Positions 6,900 through 17,300 of a stretch of DNA of 64,000 nucleotides are shown in pieces (the first letter of the stretch is position 1; each line of letters starts with the position of its first letter). The notes below the pieces were generated by a model, which worked only from the letters and a program-made list of their open reading frames with translations, was not told where the DNA came from and searched no databases. Source of the DNA: Nitrosomonas sp. (GTDB taxonomy: Bacteria; Pseudomonadota; Gammaproteobacteria; Burkholderiales; Nitrosomonadaceae); assembly GCA_031316255.1 (NCBI GenBank), contig JALDQW010000001.1, positions 2,699,485 to 2,763,484 of the forward strand. Direction: 5' to 3'. Position numbers and translations under genes: made by a program.

Positions 6900-9230
6900 A
6901 TGAAACCTGAAGTCGTTAAACAAATAGAAAATTTATTTGATCAAGGATTCGAACTAAATCTTCCAAAAAATCAAATCGATCCATTAAGAGGCGTCATGGG
7001 GACTCAAAAGGATTATCCCAAGTATGCCCTTGATGAGGAAGGCCGGCTGATCGGGCTCAATCTTGCAGGAGTCAACCTCGATAACGCAAAATGGCTGGAA
7101 ATTGTAGGTTTGCTGGAAAAGTATGGGGTTTGCCTGCAGGCGCTCGATCTGAATGAAAATCAATTGACCGCGTTTTCACTTTCGCCCAGTCTGGCCCATT
7201 TGTCTCACCTGGATATCGACGACAACCCGCTGGAATCGCCTCCGGAGGAAATCATGAAAGAGGGCAAGGGCGCAGTGCTGCGCTTTTTAAAAGATTTGCT
7301 GGCACAGGGTACCCGGGAATTGTTCGAAGTGAAAATGTTAATCGTCGGAGAAGGGGAAACCGGCAAGACTACGCTTTGGAACCTGCTCCAGAACCCGGAC
7401 CATCCGGTTCCCGATCCCGAACAAAAATCTACAGTCGGCATTCAAATCCGGGAAGGCTGGACATTCAGGCACCTAGACCGGTCCGATGCTGAGTTTCTGG
7501 TCAACCTTTGGGATTTTGGCGGGCAGGATATCCAGTACATGACGCACCAGTTTTTCCTCACCCGCCGCTCCTTCTATGTTTTACTGGCCGATGGACGGCG
7601 TGAAGTCGCCAATTTTCCCTATTGGCTGGAAATTATTGAATTATTGGGCTGTGAAGCCGAAGCCGAGAAACCCTTACCGGTGCTGGTCATTTTGAATGAA
7701 AAGGGCAACCCGATTGCCAGAATGCCTTACGATCCGGCAACCGTGAAACAGGATTGCCGGAAACTTGAAATCGTTAAGCGGGAAGTTGATTTTGGTAAAA
7801 AAGGCGATGGCCGAATTGAAGCGCTGACGAAGACCATTCAGGAGATCCTCTGCCGTCAGATTGACCATTTGCCGCTGATTATTCCTGCATTCTGGGACAA
7901 TGTACGCCGGCGTCTCATTGATTTGCGCGCATCGTCCATCCAAGTCAATCATATCAATGCCGAAAGATTTGCTCAAATATGTGAGGAGGAGGGCATCGCC
8001 GAGAAGCAGCAGCAAGACGATCTGAGCCAGTTGCTCCATGATTTGGGGATCATATTGCACTTTCGGGAAGACATCCAGCTTTCGGACTTCATCATATTAA
8101 ACCCGCAATGGGCGGTCCAGGCTGTGTATGAAATCATGAAACATGAGGCGGTTAAAAATGCCAATCAGGGGCGTTTTGACGAAGCGCTGTTACGGCAGGT
8201 CTGGACTGAAAAGGGATTTACAGCGGGAGAGCAGGCAAATTTGCTCAATCTCATGCTGAAAAATAACCTTGAAGTCTGTTTTGAAGCAACCGAGAACCGA
8301 AAAAAAATATTTATCGCGCCACAACTCTTGCCGGAGTTAAAGCCCGCCGGCCTTGAATGGACGGAAACACCGGAAACGCTGCGCTATATCTATCATTATC
8401 CGTTTATGCCCAAGGGCATTATCGGGCTGCTGATTGTCAGGTTGAATGAGGATATCGAAACCCGTGGAACAATGAAAGTCGTCTGGGAAAATGGCATGGT
8501 CATCCAGAAAGATCATTGTCGTGCGCAAGTGCAGTTTGTCGAAGATAAAGCCCAGGGCCGGCAGATCATTAAAATGGAAGTGCAAGGCAAATCAGCGGAA
8601 GACCGGAAAAATGTACTGCGGGACATCCGGCAACAACTCGAAATCATTCACCGCCGTTCGTTCCCTTCTTTGAAAGTTTTCCAGAAAGTGCCGTGCAACT
8701 GCTGTGAATGCGAAAAATCAGTCGATCCTTTCGAACATGATTTTAAGAAACTAATCGAAAACAAAGAGAAGAATAACGTAAATGCCAAAACTCAATGCGG
8801 GAAAAGTTTTGAAAACGTTCCTGTTCAGAAGTTGCTTGATGGCGTTTTTAACGAGGATGATATTGCTTTGAAAACGGAATCTTCGCAAAAACAACAACCG
8901 TCATTTTCTCCTACGGTCAACATCATAAATCAACCTCCGGTTACGAGTTCTATTCATGCCGCCAATATTTATTCCTATGCCGCTGTATTGGTAATTCTGG
9001 CTGGAATAATGCTGGTGTTACTGAAATTGGTTGATTTCTGGGAAGCCTTGTTTGCAGTTGTTGGCATGGTGGTTTTATTTGTAACTCTCGGAGCTTTCCA
9101 GTTGCGCAACGATGACCGACTTTCTGAAAAGTCCTTCCTGGAATTATTGGGCATGACATTAAAAAAGATTCCGCCACTGAGTTGGTTCCAGGGGAAGAAA
9201 AATAATGATCCTGACCGTAATCCATCCTGA
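6900..9230 (+). CDS. Roco-type GTPase (LRR-Roc-COR) with C-terminal membrane helices
   Basis: I start at the ATG at 6900 (776 residues); the open frame upstream crosses the 13-bp repeats and looks non-coding. Residues about 50-125 form a short leucine-rich stretch (LIGLNLAGVNL, LQALDLNENQLT, LSHLDIDDNPL). Roc GTPase motifs follow: P-loop GEGETGKT at 150-157, switch II DFGGQ at 205-209, and LNEKG as the guanine-specificity loop. A COR-like region continues to about residue 600. A Cys pair cluster (CNCCECEK, near 600) and two hydrophobic helices around 690-735 close the protein. Roco proteins are large signalling GTPases that dimerise through COR; membrane anchoring here is unusual. Its place after the two FGE-like genes suggests, but does not show, a shared sensing role. 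Confidence 0.85.
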   Translation: MKPEVVKQIENLFDQGFELNLPKNQIDPLRGVMGTQKDYPKYALDEEGRLIGLNLAGVNLDNAKWLEIVGLLEKYGVCLQALDLNENQLTAFSLSPSLAHLSHLDIDDNPLESPPEEIMKEGKGAVLRFLKDLLAQGTRELFEVKMLIVGEGETGKTTLWNLLQNPDHPVPDPEQKSTVGIQIREGWTFRHLDRSDAEFLVNLWDFGGQDIQYMTHQFFLTRRSFYVLLADGRREVANFPYWLEIIELLGCEAEAEKPLPVLVILNEKGNPIARMPYDPATVKQDCRKLEIVKREVDFGKKGDGRIEALTKTIQEILCRQIDHLPLIIPAFWDNVRRRLIDLRASSIQVNHINAERFAQICEEEGIAEKQQQDDLSQLLHDLGIILHFREDIQLSDFIILNPQWAVQAVYEIMKHEAVKNANQGRFDEALLRQVWTEKGFTAGEQANLLNLMLKNNLEVCFEATENRKKIFIAPQLLPELKPAGLEWTETPETLRYIYHYPFMPKGIIGLLIVRLNEDIETRGTMKVVWENGMVIQKDHCRAQVQFVEDKAQGRQIIKMEVQGKSAEDRKNVLRDIRQQLEIIHRRSFPSLKVFQKVPCNCCECEKSVDPFEHDFKKLIENKEKNNVNAKTQCGKSFENVPVQKLLDGVFNEDDIALKTESSQKQQPSFSPTVNIINQPPVTSSIHAANIYSYAAVLVILAGIMLVLLKLVDFWEALFAVVGMVVLFVTLGAFQLRNDDRLSEKSFLELLGMTLKKIPPLSWFQGKKNNDPDRNPS

Positions 9231-9239
9231 TCAGTTTAG

Positions 9240-9262
9240 GAATACCACCCGCCTGGGTATTC
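9240..9262 (+). terminator. Hairpin after the Roco gene
   Basis: GAATACC and GGTATTC form a 7-bp perfect stem around a 9-base loop, beginning 10 nt after the Roco stop. There is no clear T-run after it, so termination activity is uncertain. Confidence 0.4.
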
Positions 9263-9401
9263 AATTGATTCGGTCTGCCTGAATTGCTCTACGTTGGCGA
9301 AAGCTGAATGTATGATGTTTGAATCATTATCGGCGATAACGGGATCATAATCGTATTACCCAAAGGCAAAATCAGGTTTTTTTCATGTTTTGCCCGGAGG
9401 G

Positions 9402-9417
9402 TGTGATATTTATCACG
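9402..9417. promoter_or_regulatory. CRP/FNR-like palindrome upstream of the two-partner operon
   Basis: TGTGA-TATTTA-TCACG fits TGTGA-N6-TCACA with one mismatch. It lies about 225 bp before the TpsB start, in a 411-bp gene-free leader (9231-9641) that otherwise holds only the hairpin at 9240 and an imperfect GGCAAAA/TTTTGCC repeat near 9366-9395. Binding by a CRP/FNR-family regulator is inference from the motif. Confidence 0.4.
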
Positions 9418-9641
9418 TCTTGAACCAGAAGCCCTGATTTAAACTATTCCGGATGTTTATCCCATAGCATTAATTGCAAAAAATTTAACATTTTACGTTG
9501 CACCATCGAATTGGTTGTTTTGCAACGTGTTATGGGTTTATCAAAACACTTGATTGATTGTGATTGTGAGGCAGATTTAATTTAAGGTATTATGTAAATT
9601 AAAACCAGTTAGGTAATCCTCTTTACATAAGGCGAAATCCG

Positions 9642-11297
9642 ATGAACGGAGTAGCAAGATACTTCAAGGTATTTTTATTAACAGCAATTGGTTTGTTAAG
9701 TAGCATCAGCTTGAATAACCATGCGCAGACAACACCTGTCACATCTTTAGACCAGCATCAGTCGTCTTTTTTTGTCAAGGCAATTGAAGTGCAAGGTAAT
9801 TTCTTGCTATCTGATCAAGAGCTTGATCCATATTTTGCACATCTTGCTGGCAACGAACAGACACTTGCTGATTTGGAAAAAGCTGCAGATGCCATTCAAC
9901 AGGCTTATCGGGCGGCAGGATACGGAGGGGTGGTCGCGTTTGTGCCGGAACAGACTATGGTTGACGGTAATATAACCATCCAGGTCGTTGAAGGCAAGAT
10001 TGCAAATATTCAAATATCAGGCAATAAGCGCGCCAATGAAGAAAATATTCTTGGCAGTCTACCGCATGTGCGAAAGGGTGAAACACCATCAGTCAGAAAT
10101 ATTGATCGAAATGTACAGATGGCCAATGAGAATCCTGTGAAGGAGCTAAGAGTTGCGCTAGTGGCGGGTGCAAAACCCGGTGAAATCGATGCAGATATTA
10201 AAGTGACTGATGAAAGAGCGTGGCGGCTTTTATTTGGTGTGGATAGTGCGGGTACGCCTGGTACGGGAAATTTTCGGACAAATGTTGGCGTTCAACATGC
10301 CAATTTATGGAATCGGGATCATATCGGAACTTTCCAGTTTCAGGTCTCACCTACAGATCCATCTCGTGCGCAGATCTATAGCGTTGGCTATCGTATTCCA
10401 CTGTATAACTATTTTTCGGCCATTGATGCGTTTTATGCACATTCCAATGTTGAAAGTGTCACTCAAGCAACACCGGTCAATGTGCTCGGCTTTACGGGTA
10501 AAGGCGATATCGCCGGCTTTCGCGCACATCGATTTTTGCGGCGGTTGGGCGAATACGATCACCGTATGACCTTTGGCTGGGACTGGCGCTCGTTCAACAA
10601 TAACTGTGCTTTTGGTACTTCAGGCTCCGATGCCTGTGGCAGGGCTACTGCGGATGTTACGATTACACCACTCAGTATCGGTTATGCCGGTCAAAAAGCA
10701 GGGCCTAAATTCTCAATGGGAATTAATACCAATTTTTCCGGAAATGTCGGTGGGAGTAGTGACAGAGCATTCGATACGATTCGTCCGGATGCAGAAAAAC
10801 ATTATGTCGTATGGCGGTTTTTCGGGTTTGGTAATTTGACGCTGCCTGCCGGGTTTGGCGTGTCGACGCGCGTGGCGGCGCAGTACAGTCCACATGCCCT
10901 TGTTCCGGGAGAACAGTTTGGTATGGGCGGCGGCGGTAGCGCTATGGGCGGTATTATTAGTGTGCGTGGCTATCGTGAACGCGAAGTCGTAGGCGATTAT
11001 GGGATTACTTTTAATCTCGAAGGACTTGGCCCGGATATTGCCAAATTTGCCAAATCGGAAAACTACAGTTTGAGGCCGATCGGGTTCTTTGACGTAGGCT
11101 GGGCAGGTAATAATCATAATATGCCGTGTACGGTCAATAATACGTCATGCACACTCGCTGGTGTTGGTGGCGGTATACGTTTTTCCATTGGTAAACGCTT
11201 TACCGGGCGTCTGGATTTTGGGCATGCACTGATTGACGGAAACCAGAAAATGGCCGGTACTACCCGCGGACATTTGGCAGTAAATTTTATTTATTGA
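9642..11297 (+). CDS. Two-partner secretion transporter (ShlB/FhaC/HecB family)
   Basis: A 551-residue outer-membrane Omp85-type pore that secretes a TpsA partner. A signal peptide covers about residues 1-29 (ending NNHAQ). A first POTRA begins at FFVKAIEVQGNFLLSDQEL and a second at KIANIQISGNKRANEENIL. A 16-strand-barrel-like C-terminal half includes the conserved VRGYRE motif of loop L6 and ends in an aromatic strand (LAVNFIY). The length is typical for FhaC. Its substrate is almost certainly the exoprotein beginning 70 nt downstream; genes of such pairs are normally co-transcribed in this order. Confidence 0.92.
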   Translation: MNGVARYFKVFLLTAIGLLSSISLNNHAQTTPVTSLDQHQSSFFVKAIEVQGNFLLSDQELDPYFAHLAGNEQTLADLEKAADAIQQAYRAAGYGGVVAFVPEQTMVDGNITIQVVEGKIANIQISGNKRANEENILGSLPHVRKGETPSVRNIDRNVQMANENPVKELRVALVAGAKPGEIDADIKVTDERAWRLLFGVDSAGTPGTGNFRTNVGVQHANLWNRDHIGTFQFQVSPTDPSRAQIYSVGYRIPLYNYFSAIDAFYAHSNVESVTQATPVNVLGFTGKGDIAGFRAHRFLRRLGEYDHRMTFGWDWRSFNNNCAFGTSGSDACGRATADVTITPLSIGYAGQKAGPKFSMGINTNFSGNVGGSSDRAFDTIRPDAEKHYVVWRFFGFGNLTLPAGFGVSTRVAAQYSPHALVPGEQFGMGGGGSAMGGIISVRGYREREVVGDYGITFNLEGLGPDIAKFAKSENYSLRPIGFFDVGWAGNNHNMPCTVNNTSCTLAGVGGGIRFSIGKRFTGRLDFGHALIDGNQKMAGTTRGHLAVNFIY

Positions 11298-11366
11298 GTT
11301 GGTTCGGACTAATGAATTTTAACGTAACCGATTTATCCGGTATGGACGATAAAGGAAGTAACCATC

Positions 11367-14300
11367 ATGACGCCTAGACTCTTGTTATCACGATTATCAA
11401 TTTTATTTGTATTTGCAGTTCCTGTTCAGATACAGGCACAACTGCCGGTTGATCCAACGGTTGTCCATGGTGCTGCGACAATAGATACAGCCGGTCATCA
11501 TATGACGGTAACCAATAGTCCTAATACGATTCTGAACTGGCAGAGTTTTTCTGTCGGGCCTAGCGACAGCATCTATTTTAATCAGCAGGACGTGAACAGT
11601 CAGGTGCTCAATCGCGTAACTGGTGGTGATCCATCGGAAATTTTCGGGCATCTGGGTAGCAATGGGGGTGTCTGGCTGATTAATCCCTATGGCGTGTTAT
11701 TCGGTCCGGATTCGAGAATCGATGCTGCTAGTCTGGTGGCTTCTACGTTGGATATTTCCAATATCGACTTTCTTGCCAGTCGCAATCATTTCAATGCTGT
11801 CAATCATTTTGGTGAAGTGAGAAATCAAGGTGAAATTCGTACGACATTCGGCGGCCGTGTCTGGTTAATGGGCGATAGCGTAACCAATGAAAATCTGGTT
11901 CAGGCGTCAGGCGGTCAGGTTGTTCTTGCCGCCGGTGAGAGTGTTGAATTTGTAGATTCAGGTGCGCCGCATGTGGTTGTTCGCGTTAGAGCACCAGAGA
12001 ATGAAACAGTCAACCTGGGGGCATTGGTCGCATCAAACGGTAATATCGATTTGCATGGCAGCATCGTAAATCAGGAGGGGTTCGTACGGGCGAATAGCAT
12101 TGGAACAAACGGGTCCGGCCAGATTGTTTTAAAAGCCAGCGAAACCGTGACGCTTGCGGAAAATAGCACAACGCAAGCCAAACATGGTGAAGTTTTGATC
12201 GAGAGCGATACAGTCTATAACCATGGTGACATCAGTGGCCATGAAATAGCGCTTACGGCTGACGCGATAGTGCAGCAGGGACTTATTTCAGCACCTGGCG
12301 GTGAGGTTGTGATGCAAGCGGAAAATTCAACCTACCTGAATGGTCAGGTTGATGTGTCGGAAAAGCACGGTGCGGGTGGTAATATTCAGATAACAACCGG
12401 AAAACTAGAAGGTATGGCCGGTGGTGCGTTGCACGCTGATGGTGAGCAGGGTGGATCGATACGCATAGCAGGAAAAAATTCAGTGGCTTTTTCTTCAACA
12501 CTGGAAGCAACCGGAGATCAGCAAGGCGGCAAAATCGAAGTGACCGGGGACTCGGTTGTTTTGCTTAACGCCGATGTAAATGCATCCGGTGGTGTTCAAG
12601 GTGGGACAGTTCATTTAGGTGGTGGGTGGCAGGGAAGCGGCGACTTGCCGCATGCTCGGGAAGTGATTGTCGGTGTCGGCAGTGAAGTCAAGGCGAACGG
12701 CAATGATAATGGCGGAGAAATAGCCGTATGGTCGTCGCAAAATAGCGAGCATTATGGTTCTTTGCAGGCTTTGAATGGTGGCCGCGTTGAATTATCTTCA
12801 GAAGGTGAAATCCGCCAGACAGGAGAGATAGTTGTCGGGAAAGGTGGAGAAGTGCTGTTTGATCCCAAGAATCTGATTATTACAGATAATCCACCGGATA
12901 GTTTGACGCTGGCAAAAAAGGTTGTCGGTGGGAGCGTTAACGGGCAACCGGCGTTAAATGATGAGGATCAATTTGGATTCAGTGTTGCGCTTGACGGCGA
13001 TAGATTGGCTGTTGGTGCAGTAGGAGACGATACGGGCAATACTAATGCAGGTGCAGTTTATCTTTTTACAGGCGCTGGTACTGATTTCTCAAGTCTAACC
13101 TTGGCAAGTAAACTGGATGGAATTACTGGTATTGGTGTCGGCATGATCCCTCTGGATATTGGTTCACCGGCTTTGGGAGGAGGCTATGAATTCGGAACTG
13201 CATTGGCATTAAATGGCGATCATCTGGCCGTTGGTGCGCCAAGAGTATCCGATGGAAAGGGTAATGTTTATCTCTTTAGCGGCGTTGGTAATGATTTTTC
13301 AGGATTGACTTACCGTACTCTGCTTGATTCCCAGGATTTGGTGCAAAATGGATTCGAAGCACTTGATCGTCAAGACTTCTTTGGTTTTTCTGTTGCATTG
13401 AATGGTGATCGCCTTGTCGTCGGTGCAGATCGAGATGATGGAGTTGTTATTGGTGATGGTGAAAATAATAATATAAATAGAGATTTTGGCGCTGTTTATT
13501 TTTTTAGTGGCATAAATTCTTCAGAGATAACACCACTTACAAAACTCGACATTAACACTATAACAACAGAAGGAATAAAAATAGATGGCTTAAGCGAAGG
13601 AGAATTATTTGGACGCTCCATTGCATTGGATGGAGATCGGCTTGTTGTAGGTGCACCGGGTGGAATTCCTGATAATGAACTGAATCGTAAGCATGAAGGG
13701 AAAGTCTATCTCTTTACAGGTGTGGATTCGGTATATTCACCAAATGGGAGTCTTTCCGGGCTTGAACTGAAACAAACGCTTTCTGTTGCTAATAACAGCA
13801 TGGCACTGGACTTATCAGATTTGTCCAGCGGTGATGGATTCGGCTTTTCAGTCGCGTTGCAGAATAATCATCTGCTGGTCGGTGCACCCGGTGATGATAC
13901 AGAAGGTACTAATCGCGGAAAGGTATATCTTTTTACCGGCGCTGCGGGTGACTTTAGTTCCGGGCTTGTTTTGACCAGGAAAATACCGCCATTCGATTCC
14001 GAGGATCAACCTGTATCCGGTGATTTCTTTGGCGGTTCTGTCGCGATTGATGGGGATCGTTTTGCGGTCGGTGCTTATCAAGATGATACAACTGGCACGA
14101 ATCAGGGCGCAGCATATTTGTTCACCGGTCTGGATGCTGTGCAGCCGTTTGGTGGTATATCAATTGAAAATGCTGGATTTGAATCCGATTCTTCAAATAC
14201 CAGTTACATTACACCGGCTACCTTGCAATCGCAACTGAATTTTGGCAGCAATGTTACTTTGCAGGCGAATAACGATATAACTGTTGAGTCAGATGTTATT

Positions 14301-17300
14301 GCTTCTTGTAATGTTGAATTTTGTGATGGTGGAGATTTGACTTTACAGGCAGGACGTAATATTGCATTCAATGCGGATATCAGTACCGATAACGGTGATC
14401 TGATTGCTGTAGCCGGTGATCCAGGAGCAACCCAGGAGGTGGATCCAGGTACGCCAACGCTGACTATTGCTGATACTGTTAATCTTGATGTAGGTGCAGG
14501 TAAGGCAGAACTGGCTGCAGTTAATGGTAATTTCATCAATAACAATGGCGATGCAGCTATCTCAACCGATGGTGGTCGCTGGCTGATTTATGCAGCAGAT
14601 CCGACTACGAGCACCGAAGGTTTTGCAGGTTACAACAAGCATTACAATCAGGTTTATATTCCGGGCAGCATTCCAAACTATGTTGATGAATCGGGTAACT
14701 GGTTCTTCTATAGTATTGCGCCTGCTTTACAAGTCAGTGCGCCAGCAACCGCAATAACCTACGGTGAAGATTTTTCCGGTTCAATTTTGACCGCTCAGCA
14801 AATGGCAAATTTGATATCGGGATATATTGACGGTGATTCCGCTGATAACTTTGGTGCCGTTCAGCAAGATCCCGATGGTATATCGTTGAATGCGAGTGGT
14901 CCTTTTTCATCTTCTGGACATGTTACTGCGGGTACGCATGATTTGCGTTATGTAAGTGGCTTGGCAAGTGATCTGGGTTATCAATTTGTTGACAATACGG
15001 GCAGTGTAGGTGAATTGACAGTCAACCCAGAGACAGTGGATGCAGTCAGTTTTGTTGCCAATGACAAGGTTTATGATGGCGCCGTAGGCGCAACGATAGC
15101 GGACGGTGTTTTGTCCGGTGTCATTGAAGGCGATATCGTTTCACTTGCAGGAGAAGGTGTTTTCGATACTAAAAATGTCGGTGTAGATAAAACAGTGAAC
15201 CTTGCAAACGGTTCTCTGAGTGGCGCTGATAGCGGGAACTATAGTTTGAGTCAGGAGAGCGTTGACAATGTGACAGCGCTTGCGGATATCACCCCAAAAC
15301 CCATTTCAGTTGGGTCAATCAGTGCGGAAGATAAAGTCTATGATGGAACCACAGTTGCGAAAGCTTCGGGAGGTTCGCTGATTGGTGTCGTTCCCGGGGA
15401 TTCGGTTTCTGTATCCAGTTCTCAGGCTGTTTTTGACAATAAAAATGTCGGTATCAATAAAACAGTAATAGTCTCTGGCCTTGCTTTGGAAGGGATTGAT
15501 AGAACTAATTACAGTTTGAATTCGGGTGGTGCAGTTGCGGTAACGGCAGATATTACCCCCAAAAGCCTGACTGTGGAAAATATCGCTGTGCAGGATAAGG
15601 TGTACGATGGCACGACAGATGCGCAGTTGGCAAATTCACAGAGTATTTTAGGCGGAGTGGTTGAAGGAGATGATGTTTCCTTTTCGGAAGGAGCGGTAGC
15701 GTTTGAAACCAAAAACGCCGGGGACAATAAATCGGTAATCGTTGCGGATGTTTTGCTGACGGGGGCGGATAGTTCCAATTACACGGTTGAAGGTGAAGTA
15801 GTCACAGCTTCTTCTGCCAGTATTACACCAAAAGCGCTTGAGGTTGAAAGTTTTAGTGCTGAAGACAAGATTTATGATGGTGAATTGACGGCTACCATCT
15901 TGGACGGGACTTTATCCGGCGTCATCGAGGGTGATGCGGTATCGCTTTCTGGAGAAGGCGCCTTTAATGATAAAAACGTCGGCACCGATAAACCGGTCAT
16001 GCTCACCGCTGGTTCACTCGCCGGGCAGGACAGTGGAAATTATACGCTGGATAACATAGACAACGTGACTGCTTCGGCTGATATCACACCACGGTCAGTA
16101 ACAGTAGGAGATTTAAGTACAGACAGCAAAACATATAACGGCAATGTCATTGCAAGTGTTATTGGAAAACTCAATAACCTGATTTTTGGCGATGATGTTT
16201 CACTCACTAACACGGCAACCTTTGATACTCAGGATACAGGTGAAAATAAAACAGTAACAGTGACAAATTTTTTGTTAAATGGAGAGGATAGCACTAACTA
16301 TACGCTGAATGCTCCGAATAGCATCAATACTACAGGCCGTATCACGCCAGCGACTTTAATCTATCATGCTAATCCAGCTACCAGAATAGTTGGAGGGGCT
16401 TTGACTGATTTCACGGGTAACGTCACTGGTTTTGTCGGTAGAGAAGATTTTGCCAATGCCACCACAGGAACATTAATTTGGGAAACAACAGCGGATAGTA
16501 CCTCACCTGAGGGGCAATATCCTATTCTCGGCGGGGGATTGTCCGCCAGAAATTATCAGTTTATCCAGGATTCATTGAACAATACGGCACTTAAACTGCA
16601 AAATTTCGATCCAACGAATCCCCAGATCGTGCAGCCAACATCAAGCACCGCCATACAGGCGGTGAATGTGGCTGCAGCAGCGGCAATGGAGACAAAAGTT
16701 GCCATGCTGAATTTGGAAAAAGGGGGTACGCTTGATGTTGCTTCATCACTGGCGCCTTCAACAACGTCAAATTTTGGCCGGATAAATCTTGCGCATCTAA
16801 ATCGTACAGATATGCAATTACTGATTGATTATAGAAGAGATTTTAAGGAGAAATTATTTGCCGATTCAATTTATAAGCTTGAACTGGATCCCAGTCTGGC
16901 TGATGTTCCGCCGTGTGAAAGTATAGAGCAGGCGGATTTGGGATTATGCAGGATATCTGATAGTCAACGCAAAGAACTGAAAGAGCAGGAAAAAATAACT
17001 GAGATTTTGCAGCAAAGCAATAAGCAAAATCCGGTCATTTCAATGCTTCCTGCGATTGAGAAAAAATTAATCGTACTGTTTGGCGTTAATCAATACGATG
17101 ATAAAACTATTCCGCCCCTCGATAATTCGATTGCAGATGCAGAAGTATTAGGGCAATTATTTGCGGAACAATTGGGGTATGAGATCCACATCGTTAAAAA
17201 TGCAACGAAAGCGGAAATTGTTAGAACGTTAAATCAGCTCTCCACGAAAATGGAAGAAGAAGATAGTGTGGTCATTTACTATGCCGGTCACGGTTATCTT

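Noticed and set aside
5000..9300. Complete diversity-generating retroelement
   Set aside because: No reverse transcriptase, accessory gene or template repeat is present; only target-like variation is supported.
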